DNA of 64,000 bases, from positions 1 to 64,000 of the forward strand of contig VGAC01000006.1 in the NCBI GenBank assembly GCA_016870865.1. Reading direction: 5' to 3'. A program made the translations under genes and the position numbers. The notes beneath the pieces were generated by a model. The model made no database searches. It saw only the letters and a program-made list of their open reading frames with translations, and was not told the DNA's origin. Shown here piece after piece: positions 23,599 through 32,742 of this stretch; positions within the stretch are counted from its first letter, which is position 1, and each line of letters opens with the position of its first letter. Source of the stretch: Actinomycetota bacterium (GTDB taxonomy: Bacteria > Actinomycetota > Acidimicrobiia > Acidimicrobiales > Ilumatobacteraceae).

Positions 23599-26313
23599 TC
23601 AGTGTTCGAAGAACGGGGCCGGTGTGCCCGGCGACAGTTGGTACATGGCGAGTGCCTTGCTGACGGTTTCTACGGGCACGAGACCGTCCTGGCACAGTGA
23701 ATGCAGCACGGTGACCACGATGTTCGCGGTGTCGATTTCGAAATGTCGGCGCAACGCCGCGCGCGTGTCGCTACGGCCCATGCCGTCGGTACCGAGTGGG
23801 GTGAACCGACGTGCGGTGACGAAGCGCGCAACTTGTTCGGGGACGATGCGCATGAAATCACTGACCGCAACGATCGGCCCCGCGGCGTTGTCGAGCAGCC
23901 GCGACACGAGTGGTGTTGCCGGCGGGTGGTCGGGGTTCAGGCGAGCGATGCGTTCGCATTCGAGGGCCTCTTCGCGCAGCGCCTTGTACGACGTCGCGGA
24001 CCACAATTCGACACCCACACCGAAGTGCGTCAGCAGGTCGTCGGCTGCCGCCCGCGCGGCCGAATGTGCCGAACCCGAGAACACGATCACCGCCTTGGTC
24101 TTTGCCTCAGCGGGTGCCTCGGCGAACTTGTAGAGACCACGCGTGATGTCGTCGCTGGTGACATGGGCGGGCATCGCCGGCATCACGTAGTTCTCGTTGT
24201 AGAGGGTGATGTAATAAAAAATGTCCTCGGGGTTCGCCCCGTACATCCGATTGATGCCGTCTTCGACGATTGCCGCCATCTCGTAGGCAAATGCCGGGTC
24301 GTATGCTTGGCACGGCGGCACGGTGCTGGCCAGCACGAGGCTGTGGCCGTCCTGGTGCTGCAGGCCTTCGCCGAGCAACGTCGTGCGTCCGGCGGTCGCG
24401 CCCATGAGGAATCCGCGCGTGCGAGCGTCGGCCGCCTGCCAGATGAGGTCGCCGACGCGCTGGAACCCGAACATCGAATAGAAGCTGTAGAACGGCACCA
24501 TCGGAACGCCGCGCGTCGAATAACTGGTGCCCGCCGCGATGAACGACGACATCGAACCGGCTTCGGTGATGCCCTCTTCGAGGATCTGCCCGTCCGACGA
24601 CTCGGCGTACGACATCAACAGGGCATGGTCGACCGGTTCGTATTTCTGGCCTTGGCTTGCGTAGATGCGCAGTTCACGGAAGAGCGAGTCCATGCCGAAC
24701 GTGCGTGCCTCGTCGGGAACGATGGGAACCACGCGCGGGCCGAAGTTGTCGTCGCGTGCGAGGCTGCGCAAAAGTCGGGTGAAACCCATGGTCGTGCTGA
24801 CCGCCTGTTCGCCACTGCCGGCCTTTAGTTCGGTGAAGGAGTCGGCGGACGGCAAGGTCAGCGGCCTGCGGTTGACGACGACGCGCTTTGGAATCGCTCC
24901 GCCGAGCGCGCGGCGGCGTTCCATCATGTACTGGTATTCGACGCTTTGTTCCGAGGGTCGGTAGTACGGGGGCTCGTCGGCTTCGAGTGCGCTGTCGGGA
25001 ATTTCGTCCTCGAGGTGCAGGCGCTCGCGCAGCGTGCGCAACTGATCGGTCGTCATCTTCTTGATCTGGTGCGTCGCGTTGCGACCCTCGAAGCCGGGTC
25101 CGAGTGTCCAGCCCTTGATGGTCTTGCACAGGATTGCGGTGGGCCGACCCGAGCCAAGGTTCTCCTGCGCCGCGCGGAAGGCCGCATACAACTTGCGGTA
25201 GTCGTGTCCGCCGCGCGGGAGGTTGAGCAGATCATCGTCGGAAAGATGGGCCACCATCTGGCGCAACCGCGAGTCGGGTCCGAAGAAGTTCTCGCGAATG
25301 TACGCACCACCCTCGACCGAGTACCGCTGGTATTCACCATCGACGGTGTCGTTCATCTTGTTCAACAGCACCCCATCAACGTCGCGGGCCAGCAAATCGT
25401 CCCATTTCGAACCCCAGATGACCTTGATGACGTTCCATCCAGCACCGCGGAACGATGCCTCCAACTCCTGGATGACCTTGCCGTTGCCGCGCACCGGCCC
25501 GTCGAGGCGCTGTAGGTTGCAGTTGACGACGAAAATCAGGTTGTCGAGGTGTTCGCGTGACGCCAGGGACAGGGCGCCGAGTGTTTCCGGTTCGTCACAT
25601 TCGCCATCGCCGATGAATGCCCAGACGCGGCTGTTCGAGGTGTCGTCGAGCTTGCGGTTCAGCAGATAACGGTTGAAGCGCGCGTGGTAGAGCGCGGTGA
25701 TCGGGCCGAGACCCATCGAAACGGTCGGGAACTCCCAGAAGTCGGGCATCAGGCGCGGGTGTGGATAACTCGACAGTCCACGACCGCCACGGCCGATCTC
25801 GCGACGGAAGTGATCGAGGTCGTCGGCGCTGAGCCGACCCTCGAGGAACGCGCGCGCGTACACGCCCGGTGCCGCGTGGCCCTGGAAGTAGATGTGGTCG
25901 CCGGCCTGCCCGTCGTCCTTGCCACGGAAGAAATGGTTGAAGCCGATCTCGTACAGCGATGCCGATGACGCGAACGTCGAGAGGTGACCACCGATTCCCT
26001 CGGCACGGCTGTTCGCCCGGATCACCATGACCGCCGCGTTCCAGCGGATGCAGGCACGGATGCGACGCTCGAGGTAATCGTCGCCTGGGAACCACGGCTC
26101 CTGCTCGCGCGGGATCGTGTTGACGTACGGTGTCGACACCGTGGCGGGAAAGCTGACTTGGTTTGCGCGGGCGCGCTCGAGCAGTCGCGACAAGAGGTAG
26201 CGGGCGCGCGTCTTGCCCTGTGCGTCGATCACTGCATCGAGGGACTCCATCCACTCCTGCGTCTCTACCGGGTCGGTGTCGGGCAGCTGGTGGACGGAAC
26301 CGTCGAAGATCAT
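23599..26313 (-). CDS. aceE: Pyruvate dehydrogenase E1 component, homodimeric type
   Basis: The 904-residue protein is full length for AceE. It shows the thiamine-diphosphate motif GDGECDEPETLGALSLASREHLDNL ending NCNLQRLDGP (about 235-270), the GHAAPGVYARAFLEGRL loop, and the C-terminal transketolase-like half with GITEAGSMSSFIAAGT and DFMRIVPEQVARFV. It decarboxylates pyruvate and hands acetyl groups to the lipoyl domain of E2. The ATG at 26313 gives the usual N-terminus (DPVETQEWMESLDAVI) and sits six bases after TGC-GAGAAT. The E2 and E3 genes are about 7 kb away on the other strand. Confidence 0.96.
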   Translation of the reverse strand: MIFDGSVHQLPDTDPVETQEWMESLDAVIDAQGKTRARYLLSRLLERARANQVSFPATVSTPYVNTIPREQEPWFPGDDYLERRIRACIRWNAAVMVIRANSRAEGIGGHLSTFASSASLYEIGFNHFFRGKDDGQAGDHIYFQGHAAPGVYARAFLEGRLSADDLDHFRREIGRGGRGLSSYPHPRLMPDFWEFPTVSMGLGPITALYHARFNRYLLNRKLDDTSNSRVWAFIGDGECDEPETLGALSLASREHLDNLIFVVNCNLQRLDGPVRGNGKVIQELEASFRGAGWNVIKVIWGSKWDDLLARDVDGVLLNKMNDTVDGEYQRYSVEGGAYIRENFFGPDSRLRQMVAHLSDDDLLNLPRGGHDYRKLYAAFRAAQENLGSGRPTAILCKTIKGWTLGPGFEGRNATHQIKKMTTDQLRTLRERLHLEDEIPDSALEADEPPYYRPSEQSVEYQYMMERRRALGGAIPKRVVVNRRPLTLPSADSFTELKAGSGEQAVSTTMGFTRLLRSLARDDNFGPRVVPIVPDEARTFGMDSLFRELRIYASQGQKYEPVDHALLMSYAESSDGQILEEGITEAGSMSSFIAAGTSYSTRGVPMVPFYSFYSMFGFQRVGDLIWQAADARTRGFLMGATAGRTTLLGEGLQHQDGHSLVLASTVPPCQAYDPAFAYEMAAIVEDGINRMYGANPEDIFYYITLYNENYVMPAMPAHVTSDDITRGLYKFAEAPAEAKTKAVIVFSGSAHSAARAAADDLLTHFGVGVELWSATSYKALREEALECERIARLNPDHPPATPLVSRLLDNAAGPIVAVSDFMRIVPEQVARFVTARRFTPLGTDGMGRSDTRAALRRHFEIDTANIVVTVLHSLCQDGLVPVETVSKALAMYQLSPGTPAPFFEH

Positions 26314-26319
26314 GGTGGC

Positions 26320-26328
26320 ATTCTCGCA
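26320..26328 (-). promoter_or_regulatory. Extended -10 (TGC-GAGAAT) of aceE
   Basis: TGCGAGAAT ends six bases before the aceE ATG, exactly as for the MBL gene at 17001. Confidence 0.5.
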
Positions 26329-26369
26329 GGAACCGGGGGTGTCCGCGCATCGATGCACGATCAACAAAG

Positions 26370-26936
26370 ATGGAAAGGCCCATGGAACTTCCCTTTGATG
26401 ACCTGCCGCCCGCGTCGAAACCGGCCGATTCGCGCAACCTTGAAAAAAGGCTGCTGTATGAACTGCGCGCGATGCAATGGCCCGACCGCGCCCCACGCAC
26501 GGCAAGGCGCGTGTACACCGACGGCGCGTGCTCGGGAAACCCCGGTCCTGGAGGCTGGGCGTGGGCGGTCGCGCCGGAGGGCGAGCCGAACGGGTCGGGC
26601 GGCGAGCGGTCGAGCACCAACCAGCGCATGGAAGTCCGCGCAGTCATCGAGGCCTTGCGCGCGCACCGCAACCACGGCGAACCACTCGTCATCGTCTCCG
26701 ACAGCACCTACGTGGTGAATTGTTTCCGCCAGCGGTGGTGGGAGGGATGGTTGTCGCGCGGCTGGAAGAACAGTCAACGCCAGCCCGTCGCAAATCGCGA
26801 ACTCTGGGAGGACCTGTTCGACGAGCTCGTGGCACGCGGCAGCGGAAAGACGGTTTTCGAGTGGGTCAAGGGCCACTCCGGAGATCCGATGAACGACCTG
26901 GTGGACATTTTGGCGGTGCAAGCGACCGGGGCATAG
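26370..26936 (+). CDS. rnhA: Ribonuclease HI
   Basis: The 188-residue protein has the RNase H core from about residue 47: YTDGACSGNPGPGGWAW (first Asp), NQRMEVRAVIEAL (Glu), VSDSTYVVN (second Asp), WKNSQRQPVANRELWEDL, and KGHSGDPMNDLVD with the last Asp. All four catalytic acids are present. The first 45 residues are an extension without a conserved motif. It removes RNA from RNA-DNA hybrids. ATG 26370 gives the longest credible product; ATG 26382 is the alternative, with GGAAAGG rather close upstream. Confidence 0.92.
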   Translation: MERPMELPFDDLPPASKPADSRNLEKRLLYELRAMQWPDRAPRTARRVYTDGACSGNPGPGGWAWAVAPEGEPNGSGGERSSTNQRMEVRAVIEALRAHRNHGEPLVIVSDSTYVVNCFRQRWWEGWLSRGWKNSQRQPVANRELWEDLFDELVARGSGKTVFEWVKGHSGDPMNDLVDILAVQATGA

Positions 26937-26939
26937 CCT
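26934..26939 (+). promoter_or_regulatory. -10 element of the SDR gene
   Basis: TAGCCT, whose first three bases are the rnhA stop codon, ends seven bases before ATG 26947. Confidence 0.5.
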
Positions 26940-26946
26940 CACCCGC

Positions 26947-27723
26947 ATGGACATCTCAGGTGCAAGTGCAATCGTCACGGGTGGAGCCTCGGGAATCGGT
27001 GCGGCCTCGGCCCGCCTGCTCGCCAAGCGTGGCGCAAAGGTAGTGGTCGCCGATCTCCAGGCCGACAAGGGCGAGGCCCTGGCCAAGGAAATCGGTGGGG
27101 CGTTCTGCAAGGTCGACGTGACCAACACCGACGACATCATCAACGCCGTCGAGATGGCCAAGTCGATGGGTCCGGTGCGCGTGCTCGTCAACTCGGCCGG
27201 CATCGGTTGGGCACAGCGCACGGTCGGTAAGGACGGCTCGTACGACTCGGCCGCCAATCTCGACGCCTTCAAGAAGGTCATCGCGATCAACCTCATCGGT
27301 TCGTTCGACTGCATCCGCATCGCCGCAACCGCAATGAGCACGACCGAGCCCCTCGCCAACGGTGAGCGCGGCGCAATCGTCAACATCGCGTCCGTCGCGG
27401 CATTCGACGGCCAAATCGGCCAGGCCTCGTACTCCGCATCAAAGGGCGGTGTCGTCGGCATGACCCTGCCGGTCGCACGTGACCTCGCCGCCATCGGCGT
27501 GCGCGTCAACACCGTCGCACCCGGCCTCATCGACACGCCGATCTACGGCGAAGGCGACAACAGTGAGGCTTTCAAGGCCAATCTTCAGAAGGGCGTTCTC
27601 TTTCCCCAGCGGCTCGGTACCGCCGAAGAACTTGCATCGATGGTCGTCGAGTGCATCACGAACAGTTACATGAACGCCGAAAGTATCCGTGTCGACGGCG
27701 GCATTCGTATGCAGCCCAAGTGA
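26947..27723 (+). CDS. SDR-family dehydrogenase, 3-hydroxyacyl-CoA dehydrogenase type II-like
   Basis: The 258-residue classical SDR has TGGASGIGAAS (cofactor loop), VVADLQADKGE, where the Asp favours NAD, LVNSAGIG, NIASVAAFDGQIGQASYSASKGG (catalytic Ser, Tyr and Lys) and VNTVAPGLIDTP. The FDGQIGQASYSASKGG pattern and the TAMSTTEPLANGERG stretch are characteristic of type II 3-hydroxyacyl-CoA dehydrogenases (HSD17B10-like), acting in beta-oxidation of straight or branched acyl-CoAs. It stands as a single gene with its own -10. Confidence 0.9.
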   Translation: MDISGASAIVTGGASGIGAASARLLAKRGAKVVVADLQADKGEALAKEIGGAFCKVDVTNTDDIINAVEMAKSMGPVRVLVNSAGIGWAQRTVGKDGSYDSAANLDAFKKVIAINLIGSFDCIRIAATAMSTTEPLANGERGAIVNIASVAAFDGQIGQASYSASKGGVVGMTLPVARDLAAIGVRVNTVAPGLIDTPIYGEGDNSEAFKANLQKGVLFPQRLGTAEELASMVVECITNSYMNAESIRVDGGIRMQPK

Positions 27724-27724
27724 C

Positions 27725-27740
27725 GCACTGACGTCACTGC
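27725..27740. promoter_or_regulatory. 16-bp near-perfect palindrome (operator candidate)
   Basis: GCACTGACGTCACTGC is symmetric about TGACGTCA with one mismatched pair. It lies 27 bases before the DUF3445 gene and directly precedes TTGACA (27742-27747), a -35-like hexamer. It looks like a dimeric-regulator site (GntR or TetR size), but no regulator gene is nearby. Confidence 0.4.
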
Positions 27741-27767
27741 GTTGACAAACCGCTTCATACAAACAAA

Positions 27768-28499
27768 GTGTTGAACGTCCCCCGCGAGGATCTCCTTCCG
27801 AGACCGACCGGGGGACGTCTCGTTGTCGGGGCAAGACCGATCACTGAAGAGGAGTGGTTGCCACCTGATGCGGCGATGCTGCGCGAGCGCACCATGGTCC
27901 GCTCGGCGCACCCGGCGGAGGTCTTTGCTTGCATGGATGGCTGGGGAGCAACGGTTGCCGCGGTGTTCGATGCGTTGCCGCTCGCCACCCCCGACGACAT
28001 CTGCATTCTCGGAAAAGTGAACGACCGTTGGGTTCTCGTTGGCGGTGAGCTGTGCTTTCCCAATCGCTGGGTTCTGCACGAAAAGATCGGTCTGCCCGTT
28101 CTCGACATCCATGGTCCGGTTCCCACCTATGCCGCGCAGGTCGGTGCCGGGGTCGACTCTTTGATCGATCGACTCGCCGACGGCCGCATCGTCGAGCGCG
28201 CCAACTGGAGCATCTCTGACTCGGGCAACTTCTTCGAGCCCCGCACGCCACCGCCGATTCCCGACATCGACCCGGCGCAACTGTTGTTGCGAGTCGAACG
28301 TCAGACGTTGCGTCGGTTGGGCGAGGTCGTCGTGTTCAGCATCCGCACCTACATGGAACCGATGCCCACGTTCGTCACGCGTCCCCGCGAACGGGTCGAC
28401 GCGTTCGTGCAGGTGCTCCGCGAGACGCCCGCCGAGGTTCGCGCATACAAATCGATCACGACCTACGTCGACCCACTCTGCGCCTATCTGACGCGGTGA
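27768..28499 (+). CDS. DUF3445 protein, heme-dependent oxidative N-demethylase alpha-like
   Basis: The 243-residue protein carries the family core: WLPPDAAMLRER, DDICILGKVNDRWVLVGGELCFPNRW, and the C-terminal ERQTLRRLGEVVVFSIRTYMEPM block. DUF3445 proteins include the heme-binding alpha subunit of an oxidative N-demethylase that removes methyl groups from amines. The other subunits are not in the window, so this copy may act alone or with partners elsewhere. GTG 27768 is used; there is no clear Shine-Dalgarno site. A palindrome upstream may control it. Confidence 0.78.
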   Translation: MLNVPREDLLPRPTGGRLVVGARPITEEEWLPPDAAMLRERTMVRSAHPAEVFACMDGWGATVAAVFDALPLATPDDICILGKVNDRWVLVGGELCFPNRWVLHEKIGLPVLDIHGPVPTYAAQVGAGVDSLIDRLADGRIVERANWSISDSGNFFEPRTPPPIPDIDPAQLLLRVERQTLRRLGEVVVFSIRTYMEPMPTFVTRPRERVDAFVQVLRETPAEVRAYKSITTYVDPLCAYLTR

Positions 28500-28501
28500 A
28501 G

Positions 28502-28507
28502 TAGTTT
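28502..28507 (+). promoter_or_regulatory. -10 element of the VOC gene
   Basis: TAGTTT ends exactly six bases before ATG 28514. Confidence 0.55.
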
Positions 28508-28513
28508 CGGGTC

Positions 28514-28900
28514 ATGCCGAGCATCCGTGAAATTGTCATCGACTGCAATCACGCCGATTCGCTTGCCGAGTTTTGGGCGGCAGCGTTGGGCTTCGAGTTG
28601 CTTGGTGCAGCGGGCGCGTACAGGGCGCTGAAGGATCCGGCCGGTGGACCGATGTTGATCATTCAGGAAGTGGCCGAGGAAAAGACGATCAAGAACCGCG
28701 TGCACTTCGACCTCGAGGCGCAAGACATTCGCGCGGAGGCACGTCGGCTGGAGGGGCTGGGTGCGGTGCTGTTGAACGACCGTCGTCCTATTCGAGAACA
28801 CAAGACGCAGTGGATGGTGCTTGCCGACCCCGAAGGGAACGAGTTCTGCATTTGTCAGATCGGCAAGATTCCCGAGGGTGACGACGGGTATCCCGCGTAG
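28514..28900 (+). CDS. VOC-superfamily (glyoxalase/dioxygenase fold) protein
   Basis: The 128-residue protein has a repeated beta-alpha-beta-beta-beta layout: IREIVIDCNHADSLAEFWAAALGFEL at the start, NRVHFDLEAQDIRAEARRLEGLGA in the middle, and MVLADPEGNEFCICQ at the end. The paired modules and the GNEFC strand mark a vicinal-oxygen-chelate fold; such small members are metal-dependent lyases, isomerases or resistance proteins. The reaction here is unknown. It converges with argJ across a seven-base gap. Confidence 0.83.
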   Translation: MPSIREIVIDCNHADSLAEFWAAALGFELLGAAGAYRALKDPAGGPMLIIQEVAEEKTIKNRVHFDLEAQDIRAEARRLEGLGAVLLNDRRPIREHKTQWMVLADPEGNEFCICQIGKIPEGDDGYPA

Positions 28901-28907
28901 GCGGGGC

Positions 28908-30065
28908 TTACGTCGTGTAGTCGGCGTTGATGCGGACGTAGCCGTCGGTGAGGTCGCAACCCCACACGGTGGCCGATGCATTGCCGTTGTTCAGCGACAC
29001 ATGGATGACAACGTCGTCGCCGCGCATGTAGGCAGAGAGTCTTTCAAGGCCGGCTGCGTCGACCTGGCGCGGGTACACCTCTTGTTCGCCGAAACGAATG
29101 ACGACCTTGCTCTGGTCGATGTCGGTGTCGTTGCACTTGCCGACGGCCATCGCGACACGGCCCCAGTTGGGGTCGGCGCCATGCACGGCGGTCTTGACGA
29201 GGGGTGAGTTGACGATCGACTTGGCGACTCGTTTGGCCTGTTCGCCGTCGCGTGCCATGTCGACGGTGACTTCGATGAGCGTCTCGGCACCTTCCCCGTC
29301 GCGGGCGACCTGTTTGGTGAGTGAGAGCGCGACATCGTGCAGTGCGGCCTCGAACGCCGCCCCGTCGACGTTGCCGGCGGCGCCGCTGGCGAGAATGACC
29401 GCCGTGTCGCTGGTGGAGGTGTCGGTGTCGATCGAGACACAGTTGAACGTGAGGTCCATGACGCGACGGAAGATGGAGTCGAGCTCCGCCGGTTCGATTT
29501 TCGCGTCGGTGAACATCATGGTGATGAGTGTCGCCATGTTGGGTTCGATCATGCCGACACCCTTGGCGACGCCGACGATGCGTGCAGTGGACCCGGTGAC
29601 GGTGGCTTGCGCAATCTTGTGAATCGTGTCGGTGGTCATGATGCCGCGCGCGATTGCTTCGGCGTCGGTGCCGACGATGGACTTCGGAATCGTGGCCAGC
29701 CCGGCGCGAATGCGGTCCATCGGGTAGGGCCGGCCGATCACGCCCGTCGACGCGATGAGAACGTCGTTCGGCTTGCAGCCGATCGCAGCGGCGATGCCTT
29801 CGACGACCTCATGGGCGTCGGCGAGGCCCTGCGGGCCGTTGGCAACGTTTGCGTTCTTTGAGATGACGACCAGCGCGCGCGCCGTGCCGTCGCTGAGATG
29901 TGCGCGGGATACCACGACGCTGGGTCCCGCGAAGCGACTTTGTGTGAAGACACCGGCCGCGGCACACTTTGTGTCGGCCACGACGAGGGTGAAGTCGTCG
30001 GTCGAGTCCTTCATGCCGATGTTCGCGACGTGCGAACGAAAGCCGCGGGGAAGCGAGGTGGCCAC
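28908..30065 (-). CDS. argJ: Bifunctional ornithine acetyltransferase / N-acetylglutamate synthase
   Basis: The 385-residue protein has the N-terminal nucleophile hydrolase-like ArgJ pattern: GFRSHVANIGMK, IASTGVIGRPYPMDRI, the self-cleavage region GVGMIEPNMATLITMMFTDA (cleavage before the Thr of MATL), DTDTSTSDTAVILASGAAGN, and AVHGADPNWGRVAMAVGK. ArgJ recycles acetyl groups between N-acetylornithine and glutamate in arginine synthesis. No other arg gene is present here, so it is separated from the usual argCJBD operon. GTG 30065 follows TAACCT by six bases; the spacer GAAGGG could also serve as a ribosome site. Confidence 0.94.
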   Translation of the reverse strand: MATSLPRGFRSHVANIGMKDSTDDFTLVVADTKCAAAGVFTQSRFAGPSVVVSRAHLSDGTARALVVISKNANVANGPQGLADAHEVVEGIAAAIGCKPNDVLIASTGVIGRPYPMDRIRAGLATIPKSIVGTDAEAIARGIMTTDTIHKIAQATVTGSTARIVGVAKGVGMIEPNMATLITMMFTDAKIEPAELDSIFRRVMDLTFNCVSIDTDTSTSDTAVILASGAAGNVDGAAFEAALHDVALSLTKQVARDGEGAETLIEVTVDMARDGEQAKRVAKSIVNSPLVKTAVHGADPNWGRVAMAVGKCNDTDIDQSKVVIRFGEQEVYPRQVDAAGLERLSAYMRGDDVVIHVSLNNGNASATVWGCDLTDGYVRINADYTT

Positions 30066-30071
30066 CCCTTC

Positions 30072-30077
30072 AGGTTA
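30072..30077 (-). promoter_or_regulatory. -10 element of argJ
   Basis: TAACCT, starting with the TAA stop of the upstream SRPBCC gene, ends six bases before the argJ GTG. This gives argJ its own start inside the gene run. Confidence 0.45.
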
Positions 30078-30551
30078 TTTGTTCGCGAAGTGGTCGCGCA
30101 TGCGAATAAGCGTTTGCTCCATCGACTTGTGATTCTTCGAGAAGGCGTTGATGACCTTCAACATCAGCTTCGAGCGGTTCTTCTTCCAGTCGAACTCCTC
30201 GGTCACCTTGGTGCCGCCATCGGCCTGCGGCTCGAGGATGTAGCGCCAGATGTGGCCCCCGAAGTGGCGCCAAGCGATACGCGCGTTCTCGTCGAACTCG
30301 ACGACCTCGTTGGTGATCTTGTAGGGGACGCCCATCTTCATGTCCATGCCGAACTTGGTGCCGAGAGAAAGTCGATCCGGGGCTGCTGACTGAGGTGAGC
30401 GCACGGTGCCCGAACCATCGATGACGGTGTGACCGGCGGGACTGGCAAGAAGATCAAAGATGTCCTTTGCGGCAGCCGGCACGACGAGCGACACGCGGAT
30501 CACCTCGTTCTTCGAATCGATGCTGCTCTCGAGGAACGGTGAAGTTGTCAT
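30075..30551 (-). CDS. SRPBCC (START-like) family protein
   Basis: The 158-residue protein fits the polyketide-cyclase/dehydrase START-like fold: [31 protein letters not shown] at the start, an internal [17 protein letters not shown] strand pair and a long C-terminal helix. These proteins bind hydrophobic ligands in a deep cavity; many have no known enzyme role. The ATG at 30551 overlaps the FAD oxidoreductase stop by four bases (ATGA), so the two are probably translationally coupled. Confidence 0.8.
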   Translation of the reverse strand: MTTSPFLESSIDSKNEVIRVSLVVPAAAKDIFDLLASPAGHTVIDGSGTVRSPQSAAPDRLSLGTKFGMDMKMGVPYKITNEVVEFDENARIAWRHFGGHIWRYILEPQADGGTKVTEEFDWKKNRSKLMLKVINAFSKNHKSMEQTLIRMRDHFANK

Positions 30552-31807
30552 GCCAGGTATTCGAGCACAGCCGCGGCGCAGCGTCTACCCGAGTACATCG
30601 CGCCCTGAGTCGAGCCCGTGTCGCGGTGGTCTCCGGTCACGAACAGGCCGTCGCCCAGCGACACGGCCTTCTTCGGAGAAAACGGCGGGGTTTGGTCGGG
30701 CTGGCCGTGGGCGATGTTGTACGTGCGCAGGTGCCGCCACTGCGCGACGTCCTTGCCCCACCACCAGCGCAACTGTGCCAGCACGGTGTCACGTAGGCCG
30801 GGGTGCGTGTCCTCGGTTGCACCGGGACACGCTGCAGCGATGAGGTGCTGGCCGACGGGCGCGTACTCGGGGGCGACGTTGCTCATCACCGCGAGGTTCA
30901 GCACGGGACCACCCGAATAGCCGTCGAGGGCGATGAGTTTGTGGGGCGTCGGCGGCTTCGGTGCGGCGAAGTAGAAGCAACTGACAGGTCGTGAGCCGGG
31001 CTCGGGGATGCCGGTCAGTTTCGCGGCAGCGGGTCCTTCTGTTGCGACGACGACCGCGCGCGACTCGATGCGTGTTCCGTCGCTCGTAACGACGCCGTTG
31101 GCGTCGACGCCGGCGACGGGGGAGTTGAGTCGCACGACCGACGGGTGCAGGTGCGCGGCGAGCTGTTCCGACAGTGCACCCATTCCCAGCGCGGGAACGC
31201 CGGTTTCGCCGTTGGAGAGTGATTGGAAGATGACGTCAAACATTCGCCGTGACGTGGCGAGGTGTGGGTCGAGTTGGATGCCCCCGACGAGTGGTTTGAA
31301 GAAGGTGTCGACGATGCGCTTCGAGAATCCGGCCTCCGCCAGTGCCTCGGCAGTGGCGACGTCCCGGCCGCGCAACAACGTGCGGGCGGGAGTGCGTTGC
31401 ATGCGCAGACGAAACAGCGCAATGCGGGCCTTGTCGGCGATGTTGCCGATCGGCGCGAATGCGGTCGACGCGAGATGTGCGGGATCGCGAAAGGGATCGG
31501 CTACGACGTGGTTCTTTTCCCTTGTGCGCACAAGTGCGCCGGGGGAGAAGTAGCGCATCGACAACTTCACCAGGTCGACGTCACTGCGCACTTCGGGATA
31601 GGCGGTGAGAAGCACCTGGAAACCACGGTCGAGACGGAAACCATCCACGGTGTCGGTACGCACGCGACCACCGACACCGTCACTTGCCTCGAGAACCCTC
31701 ACGCGGCGACCCGCGCGTTGCAGGTGACGGGCACAGGAAAGCCCCGCAAGGCCCGCGCCCACGACTACGACGTCGTAGGTTTCGCTCTTGCCTTGTGCCG
31801 GGGGCAT
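30548..31807 (-). CDS. FAD-dependent oxidoreductase (amine oxidase/phytoene desaturase-like)
   Basis: The 419-residue flavoprotein begins with a dinucleotide motif [17 protein letters not shown], then [18 protein letters not shown], the second FAD contact of the protoporphyrinogen oxidase/amine oxidase/phytoene desaturase group, and ends [26 protein letters not shown], the C-terminal FAD loop. The substrate cannot be read from sequence; relatives desaturate isoprenoids or oxidise amines. Its ATG comes directly after the stop of the epimerase (TAA-ATG), and the SRPBCC gene follows, making a three-gene set with argJ further down. Confidence 0.85.
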   Translation of the reverse strand: MPPAQGKSETYDVVVVGAGLAGLSCARHLQRAGRRVRVLEASDGVGGRVRTDTVDGFRLDRGFQVLLTAYPEVRSDVDLVKLSMRYFSPGALVRTREKNHVVADPFRDPAHLASTAFAPIGNIADKARIALFRLRMQRTPARTLLRGRDVATAEALAEAGFSKRIVDTFFKPLVGGIQLDPHLATSRRMFDVIFQSLSNGETGVPALGMGALSEQLAAHLHPSVVRLNSPVAGVDANGVVTSDGTRIESRAVVVATEGPAAAKLTGIPEPGSRPVSCFYFAAPKPPTPHKLIALDGYSGGPVLNLAVMSNVAPEYAPVGQHLIAAACPGATEDTHPGLRDTVLAQLRWWWGKDVAQWRHLRTYNIAHGQPDQTPPFSPKKAVSLGDGLFVTGDHRDTGSTQGAMYSGRRCAAAVLEYLA

Positions 31808-32704
31808 TTACTTACGGAGAAGATCGCGCAGTGCCGCTTCGAGGGTCGGGTGCGTGAACACGTAACCATCGGCGAGCAGGGCCTTTGGCACCACGCGCTG
31901 ACCGGTGAACAACAGCGCCTCGGCCAGTTCCGAGCCGAGCAAAGCCCTGGGTCCGAACCCGGGGATCGGCAACACGGCGGGACGCTTCATGACGGAGGCA
32001 AGCACCGCGGTGAACTCGGCGTTGGTGACCGGGTTGGGGGCGGTGAGGTTGGCCGCCCCGCTTAAGTTGCTCGACAGCAAGTGCGAGATCGCACGCACCT
32101 CGTCGGTGATCGAGATCCAACTTTGCCACTGCCGGCCGGTTCCGAACTTGCCGCCGAGGCCGAGCTTGAAGAGGGGGAGCTGCTTCTTCAACGCACCACC
32201 CGCGGTCGACAAAACGATGCCGGTGCGCAGATGGACAGTGCGGATACCCGCAGCCTGCGCGGGACCCGTGGCGCGTTCCCACCGCTCACAAACATCGGCG
32301 AGAAAGCCGGTCCCGTGCGAACCCGCCTCGTTCAGTTCCTCGTCACCGCGGGCTCCGTAGACGCCGATCGCCGAACCCGAGAGGAAAACCGTCGGGCGCT
32401 TCTCGGCCTCGGTCATGCGCTGTGCCAGGAGTTCGGTGCTGCGCGTGCGACTTTCGAGAATCTCTCGTTTGTATGACTCGCTCCAGCGTTTGTCGCCGAT
32501 GCCCGCACCGGCGAGGTGGACGACGGCATCGACGCCCTCGAGGTCATGGGCGTTCAACTTTCCGTTGGCCGGATCCCAGGTGATTTCGGCGGGGGACGCG
32601 GCGGGGCGACGAACGACCGAGATCGTTTCGTGGCCGTCGCCGCGCAGATGGGAGGTCAGCGCCGTGCCGATGAGACCCGACGCGCCGGTGATGGCGATGC
32701 GCAT
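31808..32704 (-). CDS. TIGR01777-family NAD-dependent epimerase-like protein
   Basis: The 298-residue atypical SDR starts ITGASGLIGTALTSHL and has VVHLAGAGIGDKRWSESYKREILESR, the hallmark of the YfcH/TIGR01777 family, followed by VFLSGSAIGVYG and RTGIVLSTAGGALKK. The family is widespread, sometimes fused to a START-like domain. It is notable that a START-like (SRPBCC) gene lies two genes downstream. The reaction is unknown. ATG 32704 is seven bases after TACCCT in a 38-bp divergent gap. Confidence 0.86.
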   Translation of the reverse strand: MRIAITGASGLIGTALTSHLRGDGHETISVVRRPAASPAEITWDPANGKLNAHDLEGVDAVVHLAGAGIGDKRWSESYKREILESRTRSTELLAQRMTEAEKRPTVFLSGSAIGVYGARGDEELNEAGSHGTGFLADVCERWERATGPAQAAGIRTVHLRTGIVLSTAGGALKKQLPLFKLGLGGKFGTGRQWQSWISITDEVRAISHLLSSNLSGAANLTAPNPVTNAEFTAVLASVMKRPAVLPIPGFGPRALLGSELAEALLFTGQRVVPKALLADGYVFTHPTLEAALRDLLRK

Positions 32705-32711
32705 GCCGAAA

Positions 32712-32717
32712 AGGGTA
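32712..32717 (-). promoter_or_regulatory. -10 element of the TIGR01777 operon
   Basis: TACCCT on the minus strand ends seven bases before ATG 32704. A plus-strand TAGGCT (32727-32732) lies ten bases before the divergent gene. Confidence 0.55.
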
Positions 32718-32742
32718 TGGCCTTCGTAGGCTGGTTGTCCCG

